Part shown: piece by piece, positions 32,324-43,178 of the stretch
How positions within the stretch are numbered: position 1 is the stretch's first letter
How the letters are laid out: the number at the start of each line of letters is the position of its first letter
Made by a program: the position numbers and the translations under genes
The notes under the pieces: model-generated
Databases searched by the model: none
What the model saw: the letters and a program-made list of their open reading frames with translations, nothing else
What the model was told of the DNA's origin: nothing
Assembly: GCF_030440515.1 (NCBI RefSeq)
Contig: NZ_CP076543.1
Location: 6,334,501 to 6,398,500 of the forward strand
DNA length: 64,000 nucleotides
Direction: 5' to 3'
Source: Streptomyces xanthophaeus
GTDB lineage: Bacteria; Actinomycetota; Actinomycetes; Streptomycetales; Streptomycetaceae

Positions 32324-32391
32324 AAACAGTCGGACGGTCGTACAGCTGGTCGCCGTGACCAGGCAGGAACGAGGAAGGGAAGGTCAGCGCC

Positions 32392-32997
32392 ATGGCGGCA
32401 CGGACCACGGAACCCGCAGGCACGCACGAGGCCCCGGTACCGCAGCGGCTGCTGGCCGTCGCCACCCGGCTGTTCGCCGAGCGCGGCTACGACCGCACCT
32501 CGGTCCAGGAGATCGTCGAGGCGGCCGGCGTCACGAAGGGTGCGCTCTACCACTACTTCGGGTCCAAGGACGATCTGCTGCACGAGGTGTACGCGCGGAT
32601 GCTGCGGCTCCAGCAGCAGCGCCTGGACGCGGTGGCCGATTCCGACGCACCCGTCGAGGAGCGGCTGCGCACCGCGGCCGCCGACGTGGTCGTCACGACC
32701 ATCGAGAACCTCGACGACGCGATGATCTTCTTCCGGTCGATGCACCAGCTCAGCCCGGAGAAGTCCAAGCAGGTGAGGGCCGAGCGCCGGCGCTACCACG
32801 AGCGCTTCCGGGCGCTGGTCGAGGAGGGCCAGCGTACGGGTGTCTTCTCCAGCGCCACCCCCGCCGACCTGGTGGTGGACTACCACTTCGGCTCCGTCCA
32901 CCACCTGTCCACCTGGTACCGGGCGGACGGCCCGCTCACGCCGCAGCAGGTCGCCGATCACCTCGCCGACCTGCTGCTGCGCGCGCTGCGTCCGTAG
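32392..32997 (+). CDS. TetR-family regulator of the SDR/acyl-CoA ligase operon
   Basis: 201 aa. Helix-turn-helix RGYDRTSVQEIVEAAGVTKGALYHYFGSKDDLLHEVYARM at about residues 27-65; the C-terminal domain is the TetR_C_KstR2/FadR-like type with ...MIFFRSMHQLSPEKSKQVRAERRRYHERFRALVEEGQRTG. It follows the ligase by 68 bp and is probably co-transcribed. The same operator class lies before this operon (site A) and before the acyl-CoA dehydrogenase/kinase operon (site B), so it likely controls both with an acyl-CoA effector. Confidence 0.9.
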   Translation: MAARTTEPAGTHEAPVPQRLLAVATRLFAERGYDRTSVQEIVEAAGVTKGALYHYFGSKDDLLHEVYARMLRLQQQRLDAVADSDAPVEERLRTAAADVVVTTIENLDDAMIFFRSMHQLSPEKSKQVRAERRRYHERFRALVEEGQRTGVFSSATPADLVVDYHFGSVHHLSTWYRADGPLTPQQVADHLADLLLRALRP

Positions 32998-33012
32998 GAC
33001 CGGCGTCGCGAA

Positions 33013-33066
33013 CGGGGCCCCCGCACCGTACGGATCCCCCGGGTCCGTACGAGAGAGAGGGCCCCG
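33013..33066. terminator. Bidirectional stem-loop between TetR and subtilisin
   Basis: Nested inverted repeats: outer CGGGGCC/GGCCCCG and inner CGTACGGA/TCCGTACG (33027-33034 and 33044-33051). It lies between two genes that converge at 32997 and 33106, as expected for a shared terminator. Confidence 0.75.
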
Positions 33067-33105
33067 CGGAGCTTCAGGACGCCTGGTCCGCCTCCCGGGC
33101 CACCG

Positions 33106-34305
<1,200 letters not shown>

Positions 34306-34308
34306 CTG

Positions 34309-34361
34309 GAGGGTTCTCCTCGTGTTGACGTTGGGGGCGTCAGACCTTCTGGAGAACCCTC
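34309..34361 (-). promoter_or_regulatory. Leader hairpin that may hide the protease ribosome-binding site
   Basis: On the transcript, GAGGGTTCTCC (34361-34351) and GGAGAACCCTC (34319-34309) form a perfect 11-bp stem. The 31-nt loop holds a second short stem, TGACG/CGTCA. The 3' arm contains the GGAG Shine-Dalgarno just before ATG at 34305, so the fold would reduce translation. Confidence 0.55.
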
Positions 34362-34494
34362 TTCCGATTGACAGGCGCAAATCAAGAACGCTTGGGGGTT
34401 CCGGGGTTGTTCAACAAGGTTTCTTAAAGGGTCCCCCGCACCGCCTTCACCTCGCACACGAGTTCACATGAACTCCCGCACGATTCCCACACGT

Positions 34495-35739
<1,245 letters not shown>

Positions 35740-35750
35740 GGGTGAGTGCC

Positions 35751-36800
35751 TCAGCCTTCCTGGCGGTCCTGGAGAGTGGTCAGTCCGTGCTCGATGAAGA
35801 CCGGGACCAGCTCGCCGATCCGGTCGAAGCCCGCCCCGACGGTCTGCCCCAGCGTGTAGCGGTAGTGGATGCCCTCGAGGATCACGGCGAGCTTGAACCA
35901 GGCGAAGGCCGTGTACCAGGCGATGGCCCCGGTGTCCCGGCCCGAGCGGGCGGCGTACCGCTCGACGAGCTCGGCCGGCGTCGGATGGCCCGGCGCCCCG
36001 CTCGTCGTGCTGACCGGCGATCCGGTCAGGCCCAGGTCCGAGCTGTACATCACCAGCAGCCCGAGGTCGGTCAGCGGATCCCCGAGCGTGGACATCTCCC
36101 AGTCCAGCACCGCCCGGACGGTGTCGGTGCCGGACGGGGATCCGCCGATCAGGACGTTGTCGAGCCGGAAGTCCCCGTGCACCACGGTCGGGGCGGGGGA
36201 GACGGGCAGTTCGCGGCCGAGCGCGCCGTGCAGCTCGTCGATCCCGGCGAGCTCCCGGCCCCGGGAGGCCGCGAGCTGCTTGCCCCAGCGGCGCAGCTGC
36301 CGGTCCAGGAAGCCCTCGGGCCGGCCGAAGTCGCCCAGGCCCACCGCTTCCGGGTCCACCGCGTGCAGGTCGACCAGGGTGTCCACCAGGCCCAGTACCG
36401 CCCGCCGGGTCCGCTCCGGGCCGATCGCGGCGAGCTGCTCGGCTGTCCGGTACGGGACCCCGTCCACGAACTCCATGACGTAGAACGGCGCCCCGAGCAC
36501 GGTCTCGTCCTCGCACAGCAGCAGCGGCTCGGGCACCGGCACGGCCGTGCCGTGCAGCGCCTCGATGACCCGGTGTTCGCGCCGCATGTCGTGCGCGGTG
36601 GCCAGGACGTGGCCCAGCGGCGGCCGGCGGACCACCCAGCGGGCGGTCCCGTCGGTGATCTCGTAGGTGAGATTCGAACGGCCGCCCTCGATGAGCCGGC
36701 CGCGCAGCGCCCCGGCCACGAGTCCCGGCCGGGCCCGGTCGAGATGACCGCGCAGCCGCTCCAGATCCAGGCCGCGCGGGTCGGCCGGGGCTGAGGTCAT
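35751..36800 (-). CDS. APH-family phosphotransferase (acyl-CoA kinase type)
   Basis: 349 aa aminoglycoside-phosphotransferase fold, but the motif VLDWEMSTLGDPLTDLGLLVMY and HGDFRLDNVLIG is the variant found in ACAD10/11-type and LvaA-like kinases that phosphorylate hydroxyacyl-CoA, rather than in drug-resistance enzymes. The Brenner HGDFRLDN and Walker-B-like DWE are intact. ATG at 36800 follows GGAGGTGCGCACC. It precedes the acyl-CoA dehydrogenase and shares the operator at 36874. Antibiotic resistance is not implied. Confidence 0.88.
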   Translation of the reverse strand: MTSAPADPRGLDLERLRGHLDRARPGLVAGALRGRLIEGGRSNLTYEITDGTARWVVRRPPLGHVLATAHDMRREHRVIEALHGTAVPVPEPLLLCEDETVLGAPFYVMEFVDGVPYRTAEQLAAIGPERTRRAVLGLVDTLVDLHAVDPEAVGLGDFGRPEGFLDRQLRRWGKQLAASRGRELAGIDELHGALGRELPVSPAPTVVHGDFRLDNVLIGGSPSGTDTVRAVLDWEMSTLGDPLTDLGLLVMYSSDLGLTGSPVSTTSGAPGHPTPAELVERYAARSGRDTGAIAWYTAFAWFKLAVILEGIHYRYTLGQTVGAGFDRIGELVPVFIEHGLTTLQDRQEG

Positions 36801-36873
36801 GGTGCGCACCTCCGTGCGATTCAACGGGACGAGGGGAAGAACGGCGGTGCGTCGGAGCACCGTCGCGAGCCAT

Positions 36874-36895
36874 CATGCCGACCAGTCGGTATGTC
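36874..36895. promoter_or_regulatory. Putative TetR operator, site B (kinase/acyl-CoA dehydrogenase operon)
   Basis: CATGCCGACCAGTCGGTATG, an inverted repeat CCGAC-CA-GTCGG extended to nearly 8 bp per arm. On the opposite strand it reads GACATACCGACTGGTCGG, which matches site A at 29690. It lies 74 bp before the kinase start, between it and the metallo-beta-lactamase gene. Confidence 0.7.
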
Positions 36896-36977
36896 GTCCA
36901 GGGTCCGGGCGGAAAGAAAACTCTCCGCCCGGCGGGATCCGGCGGGATCCGGCCGGATCCCGTGGTCTCCGGCGACG

Positions 36978-37889
36978 TCAGGCGTGGCAGAGGATCGGTG
37001 TTCCGCCGTTCATCACGGTCATGTCCGTCAAGACCGCCAGGATGTCCAGCGGCGCGCCCTCCGGCCGGCCGGCCAGCTCCGCGTACGCCCGGTGCACGTT
37101 CGCCACCAGCCGCTCGCTCTCCCGCCAGGAGCCGAACTCGCCGAGATCGGCCTGCTGGGCCACCTCCAGCGGGGACAGCCCCTTCGCCCGGCCCTCCCGG
37201 GCGAGCTCGTCCACGTACCGCAGGTAGCGCTCGGTCGAGTCGTAGGCCGAAGGGTCGGTCAGGGGTCCGTGGCCCGGTACGACGGTCTCCGCGTCCAGCG
37301 AACGCAGCAGCTCCAGCGCCCGCAGCGAGCCGGCGAGGGAGCCCATCGCCAGGAACGGCGTCCCCCCGGCGAAGACCAGGTCGCCGGTGAACACCACCCG
37401 CTGCCCGGGCAGCCATACGACCGAGTCCCCGGTGGTGTGCGCGACACCAGGGTGGATGACCCGCACCTCCGTCGCGCCGACGTGCAGGGTCGCCCGGTCG
37501 CTGTAGGTGAGGTCGGGCGGGACGATGTCGATTGCGCCGAAGTCCGTGGCGGGCCAGATCAGCTCCAGCTGGTGCCCGGCCGCGAGCTGCTCGGACCGTG
37601 CGTTGTCGTGCCCGAGGATCAGCGCCTCGGGGGCGAAGACGCCGTTTCCGTACGTGTGGTCGCCGTGGTGGTGGGTGTTGACCACGGTGCGGGGGAGCGG
37701 TGCCCCGGCCGCCACGACCGCGGCGCGCAGGGCCAGGGCCCGGCGCTCGGTGGCGGCCGTGTCCACGAGCAGGGTCCGGCCCCCGTCGGTCACGAATCCG
37801 GCGTTGTTGAGGCACCAGCCGCCGTCCGGCTGGACGTAGGCGTACACCCCAGGTGCGGGCTGGACGAGGTAAGGCTCTTCGACGGACAT
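36978..37889 (-). CDS. Metallo-beta-lactamase-fold hydrolase
   Basis: 303 aa. The zinc-binding HxHxDH appears as THHHGDHTYGNG, with further ligands in HPGVAHTTGDSVVW, FTGDLVFAGG and VPGHGPL. Metal-dependent hydrolase of unknown substrate (thioester, lactone or phosphate esters are all possible). It starts at ATG 37889 after GGGGAGAGCGCAG and is upstream of, and same strand as, the kinase operon, but the operator and 178 bp lie between. Confidence 0.9.
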   Translation of the reverse strand: MSVEEPYLVQPAPGVYAYVQPDGGWCLNNAGFVTDGGRTLLVDTAATERRALALRAAVVAAGAPLPRTVVNTHHHGDHTYGNGVFAPEALILGHDNARSEQLAAGHQLELIWPATDFGAIDIVPPDLTYSDRATLHVGATEVRVIHPGVAHTTGDSVVWLPGQRVVFTGDLVFAGGTPFLAMGSLAGSLRALELLRSLDAETVVPGHGPLTDPSAYDSTERYLRYVDELAREGRAKGLSPLEVAQQADLGEFGSWRESERLVANVHRAYAELAGRPEGAPLDILAVLTDMTVMNGGTPILCHA

Positions 37890-38039
37890 CTGCGCTCTCC
37901 CCGGGTCGCTTCGACGAACGGTCGGCATCCTGCCAGCCGTTGCCGCGCCGGGGGAGAGCGGGTACCGCTGCCGGCCGGATCTTCGGCCGGTGGCCCGGCC
38001 GGTGATCCGGTCAAGTGGTCAGGCCGGTCGTCAGGTCGG

Positions 38040-38336
38040 TCAGTGGTCGTCGTAGTGCCCGTCGTGCGCCGCGTGCCGGTGCCCGTCGTGCAGGTAGTCC
38101 ACGTGATCGCCGTGCCGGACCGTCTCGTGCCCGCAGTCCGCGCCGTGCGCGTGCGCGTGGCCGTCGTGCGTGGTGTGCCCGCTGGCCTCGCACTCGTCCC
38201 AGTGCCCCGAGTGTTCCCGGTGCAGATGGCCGTCGTGCGCGTAGTCGACGTGGTCGCCGTGCGCGACCGCCTGGTGCCCGCAGTCCGTGCCGTGCGTGTG
38301 CTGGTGCGTGGGGTGTTCGTGGTGCAGGGTCGTCAT
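38040..38336 (-). CDS. Histidine-rich protein with two tandem repeats (98 aa)
   Basis: 28 of 98 residues are His. The protein contains two near copies of HG(T/A)DCGH...HGDHVDY(A/L)HDGH(L/R)H, about 46 residues apart, each also with an Asp/Cys. No signal peptide or membrane helix, so it is cytoplasmic. Such metallohistin-like proteins bind Zn, Ni or Cu. I see no Zur-type box upstream. Its role could be metal storage or buffering. Confidence 0.75.
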   Translation of the reverse strand: MTTLHHEHPTHQHTHGTDCGHQAVAHGDHVDYAHDGHLHREHSGHWDECEASGHTTHDGHAHAHGADCGHETVRHGDHVDYLHDGHRHAAHDGHYDDH

Positions 38337-38422
38337 GGCGCCGAGGTTAGTGTGGATTGCCGGGTATCGCCCGTTGTGTCGCAGTGGCGCGGCGAAGCGC
38401 GATCATCACACCGGCCGGCGGC

Positions 38423-38740
38423 TCAGAGGATCACCGTCATCGCGAAGACCGCCAGCGCCACCGTGCACGCCACCACCGCCAGGGCCGCCTGCGGCGCGAG
38501 CTCCCGCGGCCGGCCGGCCGCCAGCGTCCGGATCCGCCGGTGGGCCACCCACAGGAACGCCAGCCAGATCAGCGCGATGGCCGCCGCCCCGGCCACCTCC
38601 ACCGGCGCGCCCGTCCCGCGCAATGCCTGCCGCAGCGCCAGTACCGCCACCACCGAGCAGGCCAGCGTCGTACGCCGCCACGCGAGCCGGGTCCGCTCGG
38701 GCTGCAGCCCGGCATCGCGGTCCGTGCCCGAGGTGCTCAC
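38423..38740 (-). CDS. DUF202 membrane protein, short form
   Basis: 105 aa, GTG start (VSTSGTDRDAGLQPERTRLAWRRTTLACSVVAVLAL). Three hydrophobic segments; the DUF202 motif ERTRLAWRRT is present. Function unknown. The GTG overlaps the stop of the neighbouring DUF202 protein (GTGA), so the pair is coupled. Confidence 0.88.
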   Translation of the reverse strand: MSTSGTDRDAGLQPERTRLAWRRTTLACSVVAVLALRQALRGTGAPVEVAGAAAIALIWLAFLWVAHRRIRTLAAGRPRELAPQAALAVVACTVALAVFAMTVIL

Positions 38741-39135
38741 CGCCCCGTCGTCCAGCCCAGCAGCACGACCACCACCATCGTCACCGCCACCAGCCCCACG
38801 CCCAGGCTCAGCAGCACCGGGAAGCGTGACAGCGGCAGGTCCTCGCCCCGCCGCATCGCCCGCTCGCACCGCACCCAGTGGTTCACCGCCCGCAGCGCAC
38901 ACGCCGCGCCCACCGCGAGCAGCGTGAAGGCCATCCCGACCCGCACCCCCCAGCGCAGGTCCGGCAGGAACTGGTCGACGGCGAAGCCGCCGCCCACCAG
39001 GGCCAGCGAGGTCCGGATCCAGGCGAGGAAGGTCCGTTCGTTGGCCAGCGAGAAGCGGTAGTCCGGGGTCTCGCCCTCGTCCCTCAGCCGCGAGGGTGCG
39101 AACCAGAGGCGCACGTCCTTGACGAAGTCGATCAC
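38737..39135 (-). CDS. YidH-like DUF202 membrane protein
   Basis: 132 aa with the DUF202 signature FSLANERTFLAWIRTSLALVGGG and three transmembrane helices. It overlaps and is coupled to the second DUF202 gene. YidH/YidG pairs are widespread and of unknown function. Confidence 0.9.
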   Translation of the reverse strand: MIDFVKDVRLWFAPSRLRDEGETPDYRFSLANERTFLAWIRTSLALVGGGFAVDQFLPDLRWGVRVGMAFTLLAVGAACALRAVNHWVRCERAMRRGEDLPLSRFPVLLSLGVGLVAVTMVVVVLLGWTTGR

Positions 39136-39144
39136 CCGATCAAT

Positions 39145-39666
39145 CTACAAGCGGGATTCCGGATGTGCGCGCAGCCGCCGGTACGCCTCCAGCCCGTCCG
39201 GCACCCAGGCCCACTCCCCGCCGTCCACCCGCCGGTCGAGCTCCTCCTGGGTGAGGTACGTGTGCCAGTCGACCTCCGAGACCTGCGGGGCCACGGGCAG
39301 CTCGCACCGCACCTCGTGCACGTACGACCACCAGGCCCCGCCCGGACCCTCGTACAGGAACTTGAACAGCGGCGTCGGCTGCGCCAGCCCCCGCACCCCC
39401 AGCTCCTCCTCGGCCTCGCGCAGCGCGGCCTGCCCGTAGCTCTCGCCGGCGCCCAGCACCCCGCCCACGAACATGTCGTAGTGCGAGGGGAAGACCAGTT
39501 TCGAGGCGGTCCGCCGGTGTACGAAGATCCGCCCTTCCGCATCCCTGGCCTGCACGAACACACAGCGGTGGAGCAGCCCGCGGGCGTACACCTCGCCCCG
39601 CGGGGCCTGTCCGACGACCCGGTCGTCCCGGTCCACCACGTCCAGCACTTCGTCAGCGGCACTCAT
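39145..39666 (-). CDS. NUDIX hydrolase
   Basis: 173 aa. The NUDIX box is complete: GGVLGAGESYGQAALREAEEELGV. The N-terminus VLDVVDRDDRVVGQAPRGEVYARGLLHRCVFVQ is similar to the isopentenyl-diphosphate isomerase-like NUDIX subgroup, but the function could be any nucleotide-derived diphosphate. The start MSAADEV at 39666 is preferred over MTCM at 39675; neither has a strong ribosome site. Confidence 0.9.
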   Translation of the reverse strand: MSAADEVLDVVDRDDRVVGQAPRGEVYARGLLHRCVFVQARDAEGRIFVHRRTASKLVFPSHYDMFVGGVLGAGESYGQAALREAEEELGVRGLAQPTPLFKFLYEGPGGAWWSYVHEVRCELPVAPQVSEVDWHTYLTQEELDRRVDGGEWAWVPDGLEAYRRLRAHPESRL

Positions 39667-39751
39667 ACAGGTCATCCAATCACCGCTGTTGACTGGTTAC
39701 CGCTCCGTAGCCAAGGATCTGCCCCACCATCGACGGAGGACGGGTAACCGC

Positions 39752-41407
39752 ATGACGTACGACGCAGACGTGATCGTGATCGGAGCCGGGCTCGCGGGGC
39801 TCGTGGCCACCGCGGAGCTCGTCGACGCGGGCCGCAAGGTCATCCTGCTCGACCAGGAGCCGGAGCGGTCGATCGGCGGTCAGGCGCACTGGTCCTTCGG
39901 CGGACTGTTCTTCGTGGACTCGCCCGAACAGCGCCGGATGCGGATCAAGGACAGTCACGCCCTCGCCCTCCAGGACTGGCTGGGCACCGCCGGATTCGAC
40001 CGCGAGGAGGACGCCTGGCCGCGCCGCTGGGCCGAGGCCTACGTCGACTTCGCGGCCGGCGAGAAGCGCTCCTGGCTGCACGCCCAGGGCGTCCGTTTCT
40101 TCCCGGTGGTCGGCTGGGCGGAGCGCGGCGGCTACGACGCCAACGGGCACGGGAACTCCGTACCCCGCTTCCACATCACCTGGGGCACCGGCCCCGGCCT
40201 GGTGGAGCCCTTCGAGCGGCGGGTGCGGGCCGGCGTGGCCCGCGGCCTGGTCCGGTTCGCGTTCCGCCACCGGGTCACCGGGCTCTCCGCCACCGCCGGC
40301 GCGGTGGACACCGTGACGGGCGAGATCCTGGAACCCTCCGACGCCGTACGGGGCTCCGCCAGCAGCCGCGAGGCCACCGGTACCTTCACCCTGAGGGCCC
40401 AGGCCGTGATCGTCACCAGCGGCGGCATCGGCGGCAACCACGACCTCGTGCGCGCGCAGTGGCCCGCCCGGCTCGGCACCCCGCCGCAGCGGATGCTCTC
40501 CGGGGTCCCGGCGCACGTCGACGGTCTGATGCTCGGCATCGCGGAGCGGGCGGGCGCCAGCCACATCAACAAGGACCGGATGTGGCACTACACGGAGGGC
40601 ATCCAGAACTGGGACCCGATCTGGGCCCGGCACGGCATCCGCATCCTGCCCGGCCCCTCCCCGCTGTGGCTGGACGCGACGGGCAAGCGGCTGCCCGTGC
40701 CGCTCTTCCCGGGCTTCGACACCCTCGGCACCCTCGACCACATCATGAAGACCGGCCACGACCACACCTGGTTCGTGCTCAACGAGCGCATCATCGGCAA
40801 GGAGTTCGCCCTCTCCGGCTCCGAGCAGAACCCGGACCTGACCGGGAAGTCGGTGCGCGACGTCTTCACCCGCGCGCGCCAGGCCGTACCGGCCCCGGTG
40901 CGGGCCTTCATGGACAACGGCGCCGACTTCGTCGTCGAGCGGGACCTGTCCGCCCTGGTCCGCGGGATGAACGCGGTCACCAAGGAGGACCTCCTCGACG
41001 AGGCCACCGTCCGGGGCGAGATCGTGGCCCGAGACCGGGAGATCGCCAACCCCTTCACCAAGGACCTGCAGGTCACCGCCATCCACGGTGCCCGCAGATA
41101 CCTCGGCGACAAGCTGATCCGCACGGCCGCCCCGCACCGGATCCTGGACCCCAAGGCCGGGCCGCTGATCGCGGTACGGCTGTCGATCCTGACCCGCAAG
41201 TCCCTCGGCGGCCTGGAGACCGACCTCTCCTCACGCGTGCTGACCGCGTCCGGCGAACCGCTGCCGGGCGTCTACGCGGCGGGCGAGGCGGCCGGATTCG
41301 GCGGTGGCGGGGTGCACGGGTACCGGGCCCTGGAGGGCACCTTCCTCGGCGGGTGCATCTTCTCGGGCCGGGCGGCGGGCCGCGCCGCGGCCCGGGCCGT
41401 CGGCTGA
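39752..41407 (+). CDS. FAD-binding dehydrogenase (KstD/fumarate-reductase-like)
   Basis: 551 aa. The N-terminal FAD fold VIVIGAGLAGLVATAELVDAGRKVILLDQEPERSIGGQAHWSFGGL is clear, and the C-terminus GVYAAGEAAGFGGGGVHGYRALEGTFLGGCIFSGRAAG completes the FAD site. Family members include 3-ketosteroid delta-1-dehydrogenases; the substrate here is not known. ATG at 39752 follows GGAGGACGGG. It is convergent with the ASCH gene. Confidence 0.9.
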   Translation: MTYDADVIVIGAGLAGLVATAELVDAGRKVILLDQEPERSIGGQAHWSFGGLFFVDSPEQRRMRIKDSHALALQDWLGTAGFDREEDAWPRRWAEAYVDFAAGEKRSWLHAQGVRFFPVVGWAERGGYDANGHGNSVPRFHITWGTGPGLVEPFERRVRAGVARGLVRFAFRHRVTGLSATAGAVDTVTGEILEPSDAVRGSASSREATGTFTLRAQAVIVTSGGIGGNHDLVRAQWPARLGTPPQRMLSGVPAHVDGLMLGIAERAGASHINKDRMWHYTEGIQNWDPIWARHGIRILPGPSPLWLDATGKRLPVPLFPGFDTLGTLDHIMKTGHDHTWFVLNERIIGKEFALSGSEQNPDLTGKSVRDVFTRARQAVPAPVRAFMDNGADFVVERDLSALVRGMNAVTKEDLLDEATVRGEIVARDREIANPFTKDLQVTAIHGARRYLGDKLIRTAAPHRILDPKAGPLIAVRLSILTRKSLGGLETDLSSRVLTASGEPLPGVYAAGEAAGFGGGGVHGYRALEGTFLGGCIFSGRAAGRAAARAVG

Positions 41408-41416
41408 CGGGCCCGG

Positions 41417-41842
41417 TCAGGCCAGCCGTTCGGTGACCCGGAACCGCTCCGCGATGACGAGGGTGTCGTCGTCGACCGTGAACCCCGGGTCACCGATCAC
41501 TGCGCGCACCGGCTCGCTGTGCCAGAACTCCTCGTGTGCCGTACGCCATTCGGCCACCGACGTGTAGCCCTCGCCCTCGTCGAGCGCGTGCGGCAGCCCG
41601 ACGTCCCCGAGCCGCAGCACCTCCACGGCGGTCACCTCCACCACCGCCACCCCGCGCTCCGCGGAATCCACCAGCAGGGAGCGGGCGCCGGGCTGCGGCA
41701 GCGGCTCGTCCTCGGCCTCGTACTCCGCGAGCAGGCCGGTGGTGCTGGTCTTCGCCCCGCTCAGTACGGCCGCGACGAGCTGGTCGCGCAGCGGACCGGG
41801 GAACCCCAGCAGATACGGGGGAAGATCGTCGTAGGTGGTCAT
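41417..41842 (-). CDS. ASCH-domain protein
   Basis: 141 aa. The ASCH motif appears as LSGAKTSTTGLL with conserved lysine, plus LPQPGARSLLVDS and an end EERFR-like IAERFRV. ASCH domains resemble RNA-binding PUA folds, and some members are amidohydrolases for modified nucleosides. Function not certain. Convergent with the FAD dehydrogenase (9-bp gap). Confidence 0.85.
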   Translation of the reverse strand: MTTYDDLPPYLLGFPGPLRDQLVAAVLSGAKTSTTGLLAEYEAEDEPLPQPGARSLLVDSAERGVAVVEVTAVEVLRLGDVGLPHALDEGEGYTSVAEWRTAHEEFWHSEPVRAVIGDPGFTVDDDTLVIAERFRVTERLA

Positions 41843-42107
41843 GCGGCCACCCTACGAGATGGCGCGGACACCCACAGATCCGGCCAGTCCGCCTCAACTC
41901 GTACCACCATCAGAGCAGTTGAAACCCGCCACGCAGTGGACTGGACCTTGACGCGGAGCTGGGCGTACCGCTTTGCTGTGCGTGATCACCGACGCGCTCA
42001 CCGTCGCGATCCCCCGAACCACCCGGCCGAAGCCCTCGCGTGCGCCTTGCGCGGGTATCCGGCCACCGCACCCCTCGTCCGCCCGCGTCCTGGAGGGAAA
42101 CCCGCGG

Positions 42108-43055
42108 ATGTCCCCGCCTCCGCCGCCCCTCGGCCGCGCCCGCAAGCGGGAGGCCCAGCTCTTCGACCCGGCCCTGTGCGATGCCGAACTCGTCGACGTA
42201 CGCTCCCAGTTCACCCAGGGCCGGTGGACCCGGGCGCGTTCCCTCCTCGTCGGGACCGGCGACGACTGGGACCGCCGCGGCCACCGCGTCGTCGTCCTCG
42301 CGCAGACCCCGGCGGCCTCCGCCTGGGCCCGTGAGTGGCTGCTCGCCGAACCGGAGAGCGCCGAGGCCGCCACCCTGCTCGCCTGCGCCGCCGTCTTCAC
42401 CGCCCTGCGCCAGAAGGGCACCCCGGCCGCGGCCGAGGAGGCCTGCCGCCGTGCCGCCGCCCTGCACCCGGCGGACCCGACGCCCTGGCTCGGGCTGCTC
42501 CTCCTCTCCCGCGCCTTCGGCAGCGAGGAGGAGTTCAGCCGCCACTTCGACCAGGTCCGGGCCCGCCACCGCGAGCACCACCACGCCCATCACCTGATGG
42601 TCGCCAGACTGGCCGAACGCACGCTCGGCTCCGGCCAGGACCCGCTCCACGAGGTCTACGACTTCGCGTCCTGGGCCGCCGAGGAGTCCCCGGCCGACTC
42701 CCCGCTCGCCGTGCTCCCCGTCGTCGCGCACGCCGAGCGGTACCGGGTGCTGGCCGCCACGCACGGGCACTCGCCCGAATCGGCCGCCGCCCACTGGGCG
42801 GGCCGCCGCGCCCGCCAGGTGCTGCGCTCGGCCTTCGACTGGTGGCTGGAGTGGGAGCGCGAGGACCACCCCCGCAACCGTGTCGACCTCAACTTCCTCG
42901 CCCACGCCAAACTCTGCGAGGGCCGCCCCGCCGAGGCCGCCGCCCTCTTCCACCGCATCGGCAGCCATGCCACCCGCGCCCCCTGGTCCTATCCGGACCG
43001 GGACCCGCAGAAGGCCTTCCTCGCCGCCCGCGGCGTCGCACTCGGCACCGCCTGA
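42108..43055 (+). CDS. Uncharacterised TPR-like protein (315 aa)
   Basis: The sequence is mostly helical, with alternating Ala/Leu-rich helices (AAACTLLACAAVFTALR, AAEEACRRAAALHPADPTPWLGLLLLSRAFG) that look like tetratricopeptide or related repeats. No signal peptide, no catalytic motif. ATG at 42108 follows TGGAGGGAAACC. It precedes an amino-acid permease by 124 bp on the same strand. I do not recognise the family. Confidence 0.7.
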   Translation: MSPPPPPLGRARKREAQLFDPALCDAELVDVRSQFTQGRWTRARSLLVGTGDDWDRRGHRVVVLAQTPAASAWAREWLLAEPESAEAATLLACAAVFTALRQKGTPAAAEEACRRAAALHPADPTPWLGLLLLSRAFGSEEEFSRHFDQVRARHREHHHAHHLMVARLAERTLGSGQDPLHEVYDFASWAAEESPADSPLAVLPVVAHAERYRVLAATHGHSPESAAAHWAGRRARQVLRSAFDWWLEWEREDHPRNRVDLNFLAHAKLCEGRPAEAAALFHRIGSHATRAPWSYPDRDPQKAFLAARGVALGTA

Positions 43056-43178
43056 CCGCACTGCCTGACCGACCGCACGCGCGACCGCGCCGCCCGACCG
43101 CACCGCCCGCGGACGCCCCGAAGACGCCCCCCCCAAGTGCCCATCCCCCGAGCACCACGCCCCCGAAAGGACGCCGCC

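Noticed and set aside
32321..32345. A fourth operator of the site A/B type before the TetR gene at 32392
   Set aside because: ACAGTCGGACGGTCGTACAG shares only CAGTCGG with site B and lacks the palindromic core; too weak to claim.
35751..36800. Aminoglycoside resistance gene
   Set aside because: Although it has the APH fold, its motifs and its acyl-CoA dehydrogenase partner fit acyl-CoA kinases.
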